A DNA stretch of 64,000 nucleotides. Origin: Enoplolaimus lenunculus. Taxonomy: Eukaryota > Nematoda > Enoplea > Enoplida > Thoracostomopsidae. How positions within the stretch are numbered: the first letter of the stretch is position 1; each line of letters starts with the position of its first letter. The notes under the pieces are model-generated. The model made no database searches. It worked only from the letters and a program-made list of their open reading frames with translations, and was not told the DNA's origin. This document shows positions 28,401-41,700 of the stretch, one piece after another. Position numbers and translations under genes: made by a program. Where the stretch lies: NCBI GenBank assembly GCA_030248215.1, contig JASANG010002035.1, positions 1 through 64,000 on the forward strand, in the 5' to 3' direction.

Positions 28401-29791
28401 TATTACTATTTCTTTACCGTTTCTCAAATTGGCATCAAACTTTGGTTCACGGGAAATAACTAAGAAAGCCATACATCAACAGTTTAAGTCATCTGTACGC
28501 TTTGTTAATTGAACAAATTGCGAGAAATGATAACTGGTGACCGTTTTAAAAATCATTAATTGCAAACATTGGTTGAAATTTACATCCGTACGAACAGATA
28601 AATCAGCAAAAACAAATTTCACAAACAATACAGTAAAGCATAAACTGATTTTTAGAAATTAAAACGCAAAGTTACTGAGCATGAGATATTTATAGTGTTT
28701 TTGACAAATTTCTGGTGTTTTAGTATTTCTAGACTGTAACAAACGTGGCCTTTAAATCCGAAAAAAAATCATTAAAACGACAACAACGACACTGCTGCCG
28801 CTTTAACGCTGTATTTTATTTAGTTTTGTTTTAGTGGCAACAAAATCAGTGAACATTTTCAAACCAAAACTTTTAATTTTTAACGTTGTTACTTTTTAAA
28901 TGTTGAAAATCAAGTTAAAATTTTTTTCTAACCAACCATGAGAGTTATTGAGTGAGATCGCGAGCAAGCGACCGGTCATGCGTATCTGCTGCCGTACGTT
29001 ACTGTTTTTGATTTGTCAAAAATGCGCCGTTTTTAATAGTTTAATTGGTTGCCACATCGCAGAATTAATAAACTTTTAGGGCGAAACTATCGTTGTGAAC
29101 TTTTTCGACCGTTGTCTGATTTGTCAACCATTAAAAACTGGCTGTAACGCGCGCAAAATGTTGTTCTGGTGCCAAAGAATTTGACATGGGCTTGTGTTTA
29201 TAAATTTAAACGTCACTTAAAAGTTAAAAATCTTAATTTTCATCGTTGGTTGTGTCGTCATGGTTAGGTGTGACAGACGTATATTGAAAAACATCAACAA
29301 CATATATATAAATTCGCTAATGCAAAACTAACTCGTGCTGCATGTGTTAAGCATTAGCTTTGAAGATTGGGCGATGGCGCAAATATTAATGTTTTACAAA
29401 TCACGCATGATGTTGACTCAAATAGTGTTTGCAGTTAAAAACAAAAATTGAATAACAATTATTGTCATCTTGGCATTGGAGTTTAATTTGTCATTTCCGT
29501 AAGAATAAATTTCTATAACCATATCAAGTTGAACCTGTCTGACAGTAGTTTGAAAACAACAGTGCAGTAAGAACTTATGTTCTGCCTTCATTTCGCAACA
29601 ATCTAGATTTATAGATTTAGCACCAGCAAGTTCTGTAATCCTTCATTCTAAGTAAGCATTGTGCCCTTTCGCTTCGTTGGATCCCTGGCCTTAACGATAT
29701 TTACGGGTTACATTTCTTATATCCTTTTTACAAATTTTACCTTAAATAGGTTCATGCAGTTTTAGTTTTCGCAAGAAAATCAATTTAGATT
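25427..29791. other. Intergenic, mostly unique sequence
   Basis: No convincing gene. At 26806-26872 a CAGGGTACAGTATCCGCG start and CGCGGG-rich stretch look like one end of a hAT-like repeat. At 27260-27475 both strands stay open with GCN-rich codons (minus ALGAANSKLLLGGKATVAEP), possibly an old repeat-derived coding scrap. The half MITE at 27904 is listed separately. Confidence 0.45.
27904..28110 (-). mobile_element. MITE, CTGTAGTGACCCG family, one half only
   Basis: Reverse-oriented fragment. It begins AAGTGACCCGAATAAGAGGG and runs through CTCCGCCACCCTTCGTTACT and GGTATGT-less interior shared with 35079-35518, ending near GTTATACTTAGG. The other terminus is missing. Confidence 0.75.
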
Positions 29792-32700
29792 ATGTTGACA
29801 AACAAATATTTGCCAACCAATTTTGACAGCAATAGCTGTATGCCAGTTTATTTACGGAAAAACTATCCTTGCGAGCTCGTGTCAACACAATTGCAACGCG
29901 GTTTTTACGATGAATATGTGTATACGGGTCAAAATTTGGTTGATTTTGATTTGCAGTAAGTGACTACCGAGTGATACAGTTTGTCGCCGTGAACTGTGGT
30001 CCTTATTGAGTTTAAGTGTTCAATGTATAATTGCGAGTGTATAAGTTGAAGGAATGGTTGCGGGTACAATTGGTTCACAGATTAAGTTTTCTCGGACATA
30101 TTAATATAATTAGCAGTAATCATCATCATGCTTCACCTTCCTTCAACCCGCTTGCGAGTAAAGATTGCCAATTTGTTGAGTGTTGTGAACTCGTCGACTT
30201 AAAGATTTCAATGCAACTGTCGTTTAATTACACAAATATATAATTCAATCTTTTTTCTATTAAAAATCGTCATTTTCATTAATTTTATGGTTTCTTTGTT
30301 TTGAAATTTGTATTTTTTTAAAAAATAAATTTGGTCAACTGGCGTTGTCGTTCATTTCATTAAAACTGTGTTAGTACAAAATTTAAGAAAAATACTTGGC
30401 TCTTGTAAATTTTCTCCCACATATTAAGTTTAGGGCTTAGGCTGAGGTCAATTGTTAGGTTTAAGAAAGTCTTTTCCTAAAAGTTGCATTATACTCGCCG
30501 CTCAAGGCTGCGAGTCATGATCAAGGGCTGTGATAAATGGGGTGCGATAAGGCACGCGCCCCCATTGGTCCAAGCCGACGAAGCATTTTTGCCTAATTTG
30601 TAAATTTCGGTGGGCGTTCCGAAAAATGTGAAAAAAATTTGCACTTCGTGCATATTAACTAAGCACCCTTTATGATTGCATTTTCAGCGTGTAACCAATG
30701 GGTTTTCAAACTTACTTCTGTGAAAAGGCTAATTGCCGGATCTTTTCGGTTATACCCCCAACCGGTGTTTGCCAAAAGATGGTAGGATTTTAAAATTGTT
30801 ACATATATATTTGACCTTCTCATAATTTGTTTTAAATATACCAAGGACCAAAATCCGCTCTACTCAAAAATTTTTTGCTTAAAAGTTAGACAAATTATAT
30901 ACCATTCGACGCAGGCTGGCAAGCTGATTCTAAATGTGTTAAATTTTTTACAGTCACACTCATGGTTAACGGGTTATGGCTTCACAAGCTGCATCGAATG
31001 TATATAATTTGTCTAACTTATTAACAAAAAATATTTGTCCCATGTATTAAAGATCAGGGGCAAAATATTTTTCTGTGGACTTGAAACGAACAAGTTTAAA
31101 CTTTAGACTATTAATATTTTGCTTGGCTTAGGCTTAGGCTTAGACTTAGGCTTAAAGGAACCAAAGGGAACCTTGAGTCCTCAAAAATCGTATTTTCCAA
31201 AATTGAAATTTGAACATGGAATGACCAGAACATGTTATGAGAAGCTCACATATGAAAAAATTTACAATAACCAAATGGTTACAAATCAAGCACTTGCCAT
31301 ACATGTCGACCTGTCGTGAGAAAATATAAACGTTTTTTTGCAAAACGTCCAACCAAATGGCAGAAAAACAATTTTAGACAAATGTCCAGGATTTCCGTGC
31401 CTCTGTTGTGTGTGTAGGTACTGTGTGGCGGATGCGGGCGAGACCTCAGACATAAATTGATTAAAATAAATATTACAATTTCGAATGGATTGATTTTACC
31501 AACAAACTGCGAGTTGTCGCCACTAGCGGAACCAGGGAGAGAGCGGGGGGGTGAGGTTCGCCCCCATCAGAAATTTTTTGTGATTAAATATTAAAGTCCC
31601 TCCTACCTTACAATTTTTCCTTTCAGAAAATGTTTCGTGAAAAGTCAAGAGATAAAGTACCTAATTTTTCCATCAGAATTTTTTGTCATAAAAATAATAA
31701 GAACTTTAATACCTTAAAATTTTCTCCATCAGAAATTTTTTGGTTGCAAAATGATAAGGTTTCTTTGTACCTTACAATTTTGGCGTTTCATAATATTGCG
31801 ACCCCGCCCCCCGTCAGAAATCACTGGATCCACCGCTGGTTGTCTCACTGGATCACGGGTTAATTATACATTACGGCGGTTCTTGATGAGAACTGCAGAT
31901 AACGTTTAATGATTTTTTACTGTCACCATTACTCTGAAACCAGTCTCGGAACCAATTGCAGAAGTTTGGCCAACCCTTATATCAACTCAAAAACAAAGAG
32001 AGTCACGGGCCCAAAATGTGGGCTCGGGCCGGTTCCAACCCTGACTTATACCTCCACACGCATTAAGTTATTTATAAATAATTTCACTGCCTTGTTTTAG
32101 GTTCAATTTTTGTCCAATACGCTGAAACTGTAGGTCGTTCGGGCCATTCGCGAACGAAACGCTCCAGATGGGCTGATTTGGTGACCGGTATTATTCGAAA
32201 CACAGATGACGTTGCCACTGACGGTGAGCACGAAGCAAAATGAATGCGGATTCACAAATTTCTGATTGTCGGAGCTCGCTATGTATATAATATTTTTGTA
32301 GTATACCTGTTGGTGTAAAAATTAACACAGCTGGTTTAAATATTATATGCTTTAACATTCGCGCTAAACAAACGATGATAACCTTCTCTAATGCTTAAAT
32401 ATCTGAATTATCACGTAGGGGTGCGTAACGGTTGCGCTATACTTTTGTTGACGTCCGCTACCGTGCGTCACTCGGCCGCCTCCGTGCGTCACCCGGCCGC
32501 CTCCGTGCGTCACCCGGCCGCCTCCGTCGGTTACCGTCCGTCGTCACCGTTGTTCATCCGTACGGCGTCGTCCGTCCCGATCCGGCGCCGTCCGTCACCG
32601 TACGTCACCGTGCGGTATCGTACGTGAATTGCGCACGTGCGATACCGTATGGTGACTGACGGTGACGACGGTAACGGGCAAGACGGGCGCCGCCGCATGA

Positions 32701-35700
32701 CAAGTATAGCGCAACCCTAATGGTTAACACTCGCACAAAATGATTCGTTTATATATTTATGTATGAGAACTGAAACATCGGTAGGATTTCAAAATATATT
32801 GACAACGTCACAATGGTTCAGTGTATATAGAGACGGTCGGCACTCCAAGGAATGTCTTCCAGACACTACCGATACCTAAGCGTACAACTAATCAACTGTT
32901 GGCTGATTGATCAAAATAAAAGCCTTAGTAGACCTTTTTTAAGTCAATTTGACAAATTTAAACTTTGAAAGACAATAATATTTGAATAATTATTGTGGCC
33001 AAAAGTTGTGTATACATGGATAATTGACAGACCTTAATTATAAATATTACCTGGACTACAATTTTTGTCAGTAAAAGTAGCTGTAACCACAACCTAGCAC
33101 TTTTTTAGAATCACGTAAAAAAATTTTAACATTTTGGTTTGAATAATTGACAGACAACAAATTAAAATTTGATAAACGTTACCAATAAATTGTTATAAAG
33201 TTTGTTTTACAGCGAACGATCTAACAGACCTGGTTACAGTAAACTCGGTCCAAAACATAGAGCACTGGCACTGCAGCAGGACATTTGGCTTCCTTTTGGC
33301 AGCATGAAAATTAAAAATATGAGTCAAGACATAAAAAGGTGGATTTCAGTTAGTGCCAATCGCTTTTAAACGAACACGCTACGTTGCTATGCGTAGGGAC
33401 TTCTCAGTGTTGAAAATTTACAGATACGTTCATAAAACTATGTACAGTCTTGATCATCCAAAATTCAGCGGACACCTTTAATAAGAAATATTTTCAACTG
33501 TGTCAAAAAGGAATCACGGTGAACACGGGGCCTCTGATGGATTATGACGTCGTAGCATCGGCTGTGTTCTTATCAACAGGATAATAATTTCAGCAAACGC
33601 TATCACTATCAGCAAGCTTGCAACGGACACAGTTCAACAGTCGATTGAGTATTTTTCGGAGAATCAAGGATATTCACTCAAACCTTTGGTTCAAATCATT
33701 TCATGGCTAACTGCATTTGCGATCATTTGCCAGCGTCAATTCTAGATTCTGCGCTTCGAGGCTACAAATGATAACTGTTTACACTTTTTGTAAATGATAT
33801 ATTAAAAATGCACGAAACGTTCTTCGTTGTCGTTTGTGATGGGAAACTGGTTCAGAAAATTGAACTGTTTCCAGGAATCATTATTCTGCTGTCGAAATTA
33901 ATTACGCACCATATTTAGGTTTAACTCCAGATGCTTTATGTTATAATTTATTGTTCGGCATCAACTTTTTGGCCAATGTTATATACTTTAAGGGGCGTAA
34001 CAGTAGATGAAGTGTGTTCTTAAACCTAAGCCTAAACCTAAGCGTTGCAAAAATGTGTTCTTAAGCCTAAGCCTAAGCCTAAGCCTAAACAAAAAATGTA
34101 ATCTAGAATCTAAACTTACTGTTTTATGGACCAACCAGAAACCGGGACGCCCCATAAAGTGACATGAGTCAGCGTTTTTAACTTTCTAAATATATATTTT
34201 AAGCTTATTACACATCTCTAAATCTGGAAAACAGTTTAAATAAACTGGATTGAATGTCTGTTCGATTTTAAATTTCTATGTTTCAACGTAGGTTGACTCT
34301 ATAAATCATTCAGCTATTACAATTTGCCTGTTGATTTTGGCGAATATAAATGCGAACAAAATAGCGTTTCAAACAATTAGTTGCCCACGTTATGGTTCTG
34401 TTAATATCTCAAATATGTATGTGGTTAGATTGACGACGTTACATTACGGATGCCTGCAATCTAATTAGCGGATTAATAAAGGGTTTGTCATAATCTGGAT
34501 CGGGCACTGAGGCCGATTTGCCTTGCTAGGGTCTCTGATACGGAAAACTTATCGTACGCTACCTTACTTTACGAACGTTAGCCTGTTCGCAATAGATGAG
34601 TGTCCGAATCGAATTTGTAAGATATTCAACTTGGCTTTAGGTTTGAATACAATTTTGGGAACAAATGGTCGGAATTTCTTAAAAAATAAACCTAAAACCA
34701 AAAGTTTTGCCCACACTTTATAGACATTTGCCAAAAACAAACAAATCAAACATTGTTTAAACTACCTCAAATTTTGCATCACCTCCGGCTGCACCTCTGG
34801 CTCCTTCATGTTTTGTTGACCTGCGGCACAGTTGTTTTCTGTACCTTCTGTCGCATCCTGCCGCCAGACTTTTGTTAAGTCAACTATCACATTAATAAAT
34901 AATTTCATCGGATATATATGCAAATTCCGCCATTATTAATCAAGTTTTGGGCGCATTATAATCGAAATTTTAATAAAAAAATTCGCATATGATTTGTTAT
35001 TTCTTCAAATTGTCAAATATATAATAACTTTTCATTGATTACCATTTTTAAATATAATTTTTGTTAATTAAGCTGTTGCTGTAGTGACTCGAATAAGAGG
35101 GGGGTAATAAGAGGGAGTGTCCATTTTGGGTCCCATTCAATAGGAGTTCGTATCCCTAATAAGAGTCCGTAAGCGGACAGAGTCCCTAAACCGTAATTAG
35201 AGTCCATAAATGTCAATTATCCCTAATTGTAGCGCATAAATGACTCCAGGACCACATAATTTAAGTTCGAAACTTTAAAGCGTACTAAAGTTTTGAAAGT
35301 ACATTCCTAAGTATAACCTTACATTATCATTCAAGCTATTGACACAAGACAAATAAACGTTTAACTCAACGAATAGTTGCAGTACCGGGTATATATCAGT
35401 AACGAAGGGTGGCGGAGCGTGGGGTTAAATAAATAACAGTCCGTAACCGAACAACAGGGGGAACCCTCTGGAGTGGCCAAATAAATGTCAGTCCCCCCTC
35501 TTATTCGGGTCACTACAGTATGCTCGTGCGCGTTGAATCCTATGACAACGGAAAGGGCCACAATTTGTGACAGTATTAATAGCATATTAAAGTCTGGGGA
35601 TTGTCGAAGCACTTCTTATAATGAAGTTTAGTCGAACTGCTTTTATTGCGCATATCCTTCGTATTAATACTACATGGCAAAAGCGAAAAAGTGATACCAA

Positions 35701-38700
35701 ATTGACGAAATGTATTTTATTCATAAAATTTTCTTTTTTTATCCACAATTCTTAGTTTGTACACTTGTTTCAATGATTTATACCCAGTTTTTATTACCTT
35801 AATATTCTCTCCGTCTTTGTTTTACTTTTTCTCATGTTCAATTTTTTCATTCTTCTTCCTGTTTCGCTTTCTTACTCTCCCCCCCCCCCTCTGCTTTTTT
35901 ACACTTCCTCACGATGCTCTTGCACTTGTCAAAGAAACTTGCCTCAATTTTGTTATTGTAAAATTAAAGTAAAAACAAGCACTAACCGGGCAGATTCAAG
36001 GGGGGAGCAGTCAGGCCATTCCTTCGGTAAAGATCAAACCCCAAACTTTGTATGAAAGCTACTTAGTACTAAAATTACGTTTGACTTCGTGTTCCGTTCA
36101 CTCGTAAGCTTTTTCCAGTATTATTTATTACGTCGTTAAGCGTCAAAAAATTGCTCGATTCGCCACCGCGAGCATTTAATGGGTGGGTTTTTTTTCACAC
36201 TGCTTGTGTTACTTAATAATGTGTATTTTTGTCAAAAATAATAGTTTTTCAGCATATATCAAGTTTGATACGCAATTTTGTTAGAGTTTAATGTAAAGAT
36301 TCACGACGATTCCTTTTTTAAAATTATTGTTACCACAAAAATATTGCGTTATTATTTTTATTAGCTTTGTTGAATGTTTTTATGGCTGCCAAAAAATACC
36401 GAGTATTAAAACTAGAACTTTTAAGGCTTTATTTTTGTCAAATAATTAAAAATGCCAGACAGTTTGAGTTAAAAGCTATTTCAACCGTTTGTAAATGCTT
36501 TGGTTTTCCCATCGTTATCAACGATGCCGACATTGCTTAGCTCTTTTTGCAGCATAACGGACGAGCAGGTTTGCTCTGTTCGTTAAATACCAGTGTCTTA
36601 TTAGTTTTTACTCAATATACTTTCAGGGGTGAATTATTGAGGGAGAGTTTTTAAACACGAATTGTCGGCGACGAATGTTCAGACACAAATTTACGAGGGA
36701 CAAATTTTTCTAGAGTCGAATGGTCGGGAACTAATTTTGCTTTAACCATTCCGTTCAAATTTCAGTTAATATATTTAAATTGCAAATATATGGTGAAGAA
36801 CATCAACAGTTGATTAAAAGTGTGAATATTTACTTCACAAAAAATGTATTTTCGCGTTAACGTACTTCAATATTTAATAAGCTGACCGAATGTTTTCAAA
36901 TTTGTAACTCATGGCAACCATATTCCAGCTGTACGCTACGGTCCTGGTATTAATATACGTACAATGCGACCTGGCCAAACATTTACGCAAGAACTGGTCT
37001 GAAAACCCGATGACAAAGTAAGACAACCAAACATTGACATGATACAGCAGTGAAGAGTCGTTGTTATATTCGTTTGTATACCGCTTAAGCCTTTGCATAT
37101 ACCTCAAATATGGTGTTGGATTTTAATCATCCTTACAACAAAAGAGTTCTGGTTGTTACCTAAATTATAAGAGATTTAGTTGAAATTTTTGCGTGAAATA
37201 AGATTGTGTCAAACAAAATCAGTTCCAGTCTCGGCCATGTTACAGATCGCAAATGCAATGAATAAACGAAAAACAAGTAATCCCAAAGTAACTGTAGCGA
37301 CCCGAATAAGAGAACGGGCTAATATATATTTGGCCTCACCAGAGGGTTCCCCCTGTTATTCGGTTACGGACTGTTTATTTTTAACCTACGCTCCACCACC
37401 CTTTACTGATATATCTGGTACTGGATTTGGATGTTTTTCGTTATCTTACGCATCCCTCGTTTGCCCAAAAATGGTTCGATTTTGAAAATTTTTGCATATT
37501 TGCACTTTTCATGGCGTTTCCTGATCATTCCACGCATAAAATTGCATTTTTAAAAACGATTTTTTAAAGTCCCAAGGTGGTCAGCCTTAAGACCCAAAAA
37601 TTTCTTAGTAAAAAGTTTAACAAATTATATGCCATTCGGTGAGCTTGCGGAGTTGAATCCAAGGGTATTAAATTTTTTGCGATCAGTGGTTAACGTGTTA
37701 TTGCCAAATAACTAACTTGGCGCGCTACCAATTAAAACACCTAATACCATTCAACTCAGCTTTCATTGATTGAGACTCAAAATGGGTACACCCTCTTATT
37801 ACCCCTCCTCTTATACGGGTTACTACAGTATGCCATTTGTGAATCCAAGTCTGCGAGATTCGGCAAGATCAGGGGCTGAACGTTTTTGTGCGAGACTGCC
37901 GTAGAATAAGCATAAACTCTAGATATATTTTTGGTTAGGCTAAGGCTTAGGCTTAGGCTTAGGTATAAGCTCATTCTGACGATCGGGTTTAAGGTTAGGC
38001 TGAGAAAAATGCTTATGCAACTGTTACAGCCCTGCTCTAAACATTGGTTCGGAATTTAAAAATATTTTTGTTACAACGAAGAAATGGCTTTGTTGTGTCA
38101 TTGTTTCGAAAAATCGAACCTATTTTGACACTTCAGTACCCTGTTTTAGAATATTGTGGAGATGCGGATGGGCGCAGCCACGATTTTGGAAACGAGAACA
38201 TGTCGCATAAAAAATTTTTAAAAAGGCGTTTCTTGCGTCTACAACTGAAAAAAAATCTTAAATACAACTTTACAAAAATTCTATCAAAACAAATTGTCTT
38301 TGACCCTTAAATCCCTTCACAAGATTGCACCGTTGAAGACATTCCTTCTTTCAGATGCTTGTTAACTCTCAAAAATCAAATCCAACTGGTCTCAAATATG
38401 GAAGAGGGACAATTGATTTCAAATTGTAGCTATTTATTGCATAATAAAGTAAGAGTTGTTTATGTGTTCGCATAATCCAGGGGCGTACCGGCAGTGGGGT
38501 CGGGGGGGCGCGGAACTATCCAGTCGGAATCAGTTCGTGCGTCATAATTTGCATTACAAAAATTACGCTGAGCTTCTCGCTCGCTTCGTTCGCCTGCGGT
38601 GCTGATCATAGTAAAACGTCAAAGCCAAATTATACCATCACAACTAAATATTGTAACAATTGTGCAAAGCTTTACGGTTACTCGAGTGCTAGGCCGTTGA

Positions 38701-41700
38701 TGGTTCCGGTTTGGTGATTTAGACTCCGCAGTTCGTTTATGAGTGATGTTTTGAGACAGTAACAGACGGATTTAATAGTGACACAACGAATAGCTTCTCG
38801 GTCGCTTCGCTCGTAAATTCTAAAAAGCTGACTCTAAAATCCTGGCTACGAGCCTGCGATCACCTGTTTGAACTCTTAAGACAAAAAAACAATCACAAAG
38901 ACTTCAAACTGAAGTTTTGTACCAGATAAAAGGCAATAGTGTGTAACTTTTTGCTCGCTTTGCTCGTGATATTTTCTTCAAGACGTATTCAGTAGGCGAA
39001 CAATTCGGTCTGTTTTACCTACCCAGCCCGCAAAAAATTTCGGAGCCCTAAAGCTCTGAAATTCCAGTCAGGGCCGACTAGGAAAGGGGGGTGTCAACCT
39101 CATATGTTCCGCCAAAGAATTTTGATGGGTCACTGCTCAAAGAGTTCTAAGTTCACTTTTAGGTGGAAACCCAGAACCTGGCAGGATGCTGCCCCTCAAT
39201 CCAAATTTTTCGGTACGCCACTAGCATAACCGTAGTAAATGTTATTTCGTCCCAGGTCCCTGAGACCGCTACCTTACTGACCTCTATCATGATTCGCCAC
39301 ATCAGTAACAATCCCGAAGACTCATACTGAGCCACTGTTTGTATTTATATTTTGTTCATCGCTGTTTCTTTGATACTAAAATCATCATTTTTGTCACGTC
39401 ATGTGTCTATTTATACTTTGCAAACTTTTCGCAGAAAGCAATTTTCATTAATAACAGCACAGCCCCGGTAACAACTGCGTTTACAAATTTTCTGCTAAAA
39501 CTCTAAATACGCACGCGATATCGAGACAACACATATATATTACCAAGTGCGCAAGCCAACATTTCACTTCGGAAAAGAATAATTTTATTCAAAACAGCGA
39601 GCGAGATATTTTTTACGACCTCTAGAATCCAGGATTAATGTCTTCTGAAGTTTGAAAAACGACCGTTTTCTCGTATCTCCAAAATTTTCGAAGGGGGCGA
39701 ACAGATTCCACAATAGCCCCTGGTATGTACACCTGGACATTACAAATTTGAATTTACTTCAACAATTTCAGGTAACTTTAAATTACCTTGAAACAAGCTT
39801 CGTTGACACATCACGCCCGAAATACTCGTGCCCGTTGGGATCGTTTGTGGTCATCGTCACACGGAGCCAAAACATCAAACAACGGTATAACAGAAGTACA
39901 AACGCCGACACACCATTACCGTATTCTATATTACTGTCTTTGACACTTTCAGTAGCCCATGTTACTTTAAGGGGCTTCCAGGTTTCTGGTGGGTCTATAA
40001 AAGAGTAGGTTTGGATTCTTGATTACATTTTTTTGCTTAGGCTTAGGCTTAGGATCCCATTTTTGCAACGCTTAGGCTTATGCTTTAGCTTAGGAATACG
40101 CTTATTGTACTGTTACGCCCCTAAAAGTAACATTGGCTCCTTTATTTATCCCTTTTTAACATAGCCTGCAAAGCTACCGTTGATTATCGGAAATTATTGG
40201 CTAAAAATTATAATTTCTCTAGTAAGATTAATTTGTACAAAGTTCCAAAAAGTCGTTACATTGAAAAAACCTTCGATTGTACAGAAAATGGTAGATTTAT
40301 TATATTAAAAAAGCGCATCTGAGACAGCAATATTAACGTTGGTTATACAGGGTCATTAGATAACTTTACGAGTCGTAAATTAAAACGAAAATTTGACATT
40401 CAAAATGTTTACAGGCGCTCTTCGCACAAACCAGCTCGAGACGCAGGATCTAAAGCACAAGTGTTGTTGGCATCAAGTATTCAATTTTCATGCATTTTGT
40501 ACTAAAATACTTTTTAGGTTCGGTATCACTTGTGCAACGAGTCCAGAGCTTATTTCAACTGGTCACATCAACTCGACTACTAAAAGTGGTTTGAAACCCA
40601 GATGCAGGCCTCCAATGTCTTGTGGTTCAGCTCCCAATTCGAACTCATTAATTTTATTTACAAGCGTAATTTTAAGGTAAGTTTTTTGGCATTATAATAT
40701 GACAACAAATCACTTAGTATAGAAGCTGAACAAATGGTCGTGTTTAAAAATAAATTAGAATCGGACAGTGTTCCGGTATCGGTTTAAGCAATAAAACTAC
40801 AGTTGTATTCAGGATACTTTTAAACAGTTTAATTATTATATAATTTATATATTAATAATTAATATCACCATCGAGAAATCAAGCTTTCTAGTAAAAAGTA
40901 TGGGGGAAGAGATTCATATCTGAAATACAGAGTATCGTTTGCAGATGCTATGTAAACAATAGAGGCATGCCTACCAAGGATAAATCGGATCCTGACCATA
41001 AACCTAAGCCAAACCAAAGCCTAAGACTAACCATAAATCTTAAACCTGAGCCCAAAATTGCCAGTCTCAACTTCTTCCAGCGCATTTGTCTATGGGCATG
41101 CTTCTATTCTTGATATAGACCGTGTACAGTGTACTCTTCACGAGGTTGGGTACAGATCTGTAAGGAATGCAACATTGTTTTTGGGTCAAACTGTCGACCT
41201 CAACATGGCAGACCAGCGGTAATTGTGACCTGGTGTTCACAGGTTATGATGAATGATGCTTTTCAAATGTTCTAAACATGCCAGAACGATCAGTGTTTCA
41301 TTTACTTGTATTAAGCTTACAAGGTCAAGCACTTCGATTCAGAACGTTATTTTAGAAAAGGTATTTTGACTGGACGCACTCAGCGTTTCGTTTTCCAGAC
41401 AAGAAACGATGCAAATAAACGTAAGTTTTTATTTTGGCGGCTTGGTTTAATTATACAATAGTTGATTGCTAGTAAAACCAAGAAGTTTACATAAACCTAA
41501 GCCTTAGCCTTAGCCTAAGCGTAAGCTTATGCCTAACCTTACCCTAAACCAAAGTTTAAGTAATAAATTATTCCAAAATGTAAGCTTACTTCTGTTACAG
41601 GCCAGTGAAAAAAATGGATCGTCTCTACTTGGACCGTCGCTATTCATAAGCGTTATATATTGCTAGTAGACGTTTCAAGTTGCATTATATGCAGTATACA

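Noticed and set aside
31152-31352. Minus-strand frames duplicated at 43398-43607
   Set aside because: They are shared only because the DNA segment is duplicated; they lack domains and run into MITE sequence.
32391-32659. Open frames with RHPAASV-type repeats
   Set aside because: They are translations of the 21-bp CpG-rich units within a TIR element.
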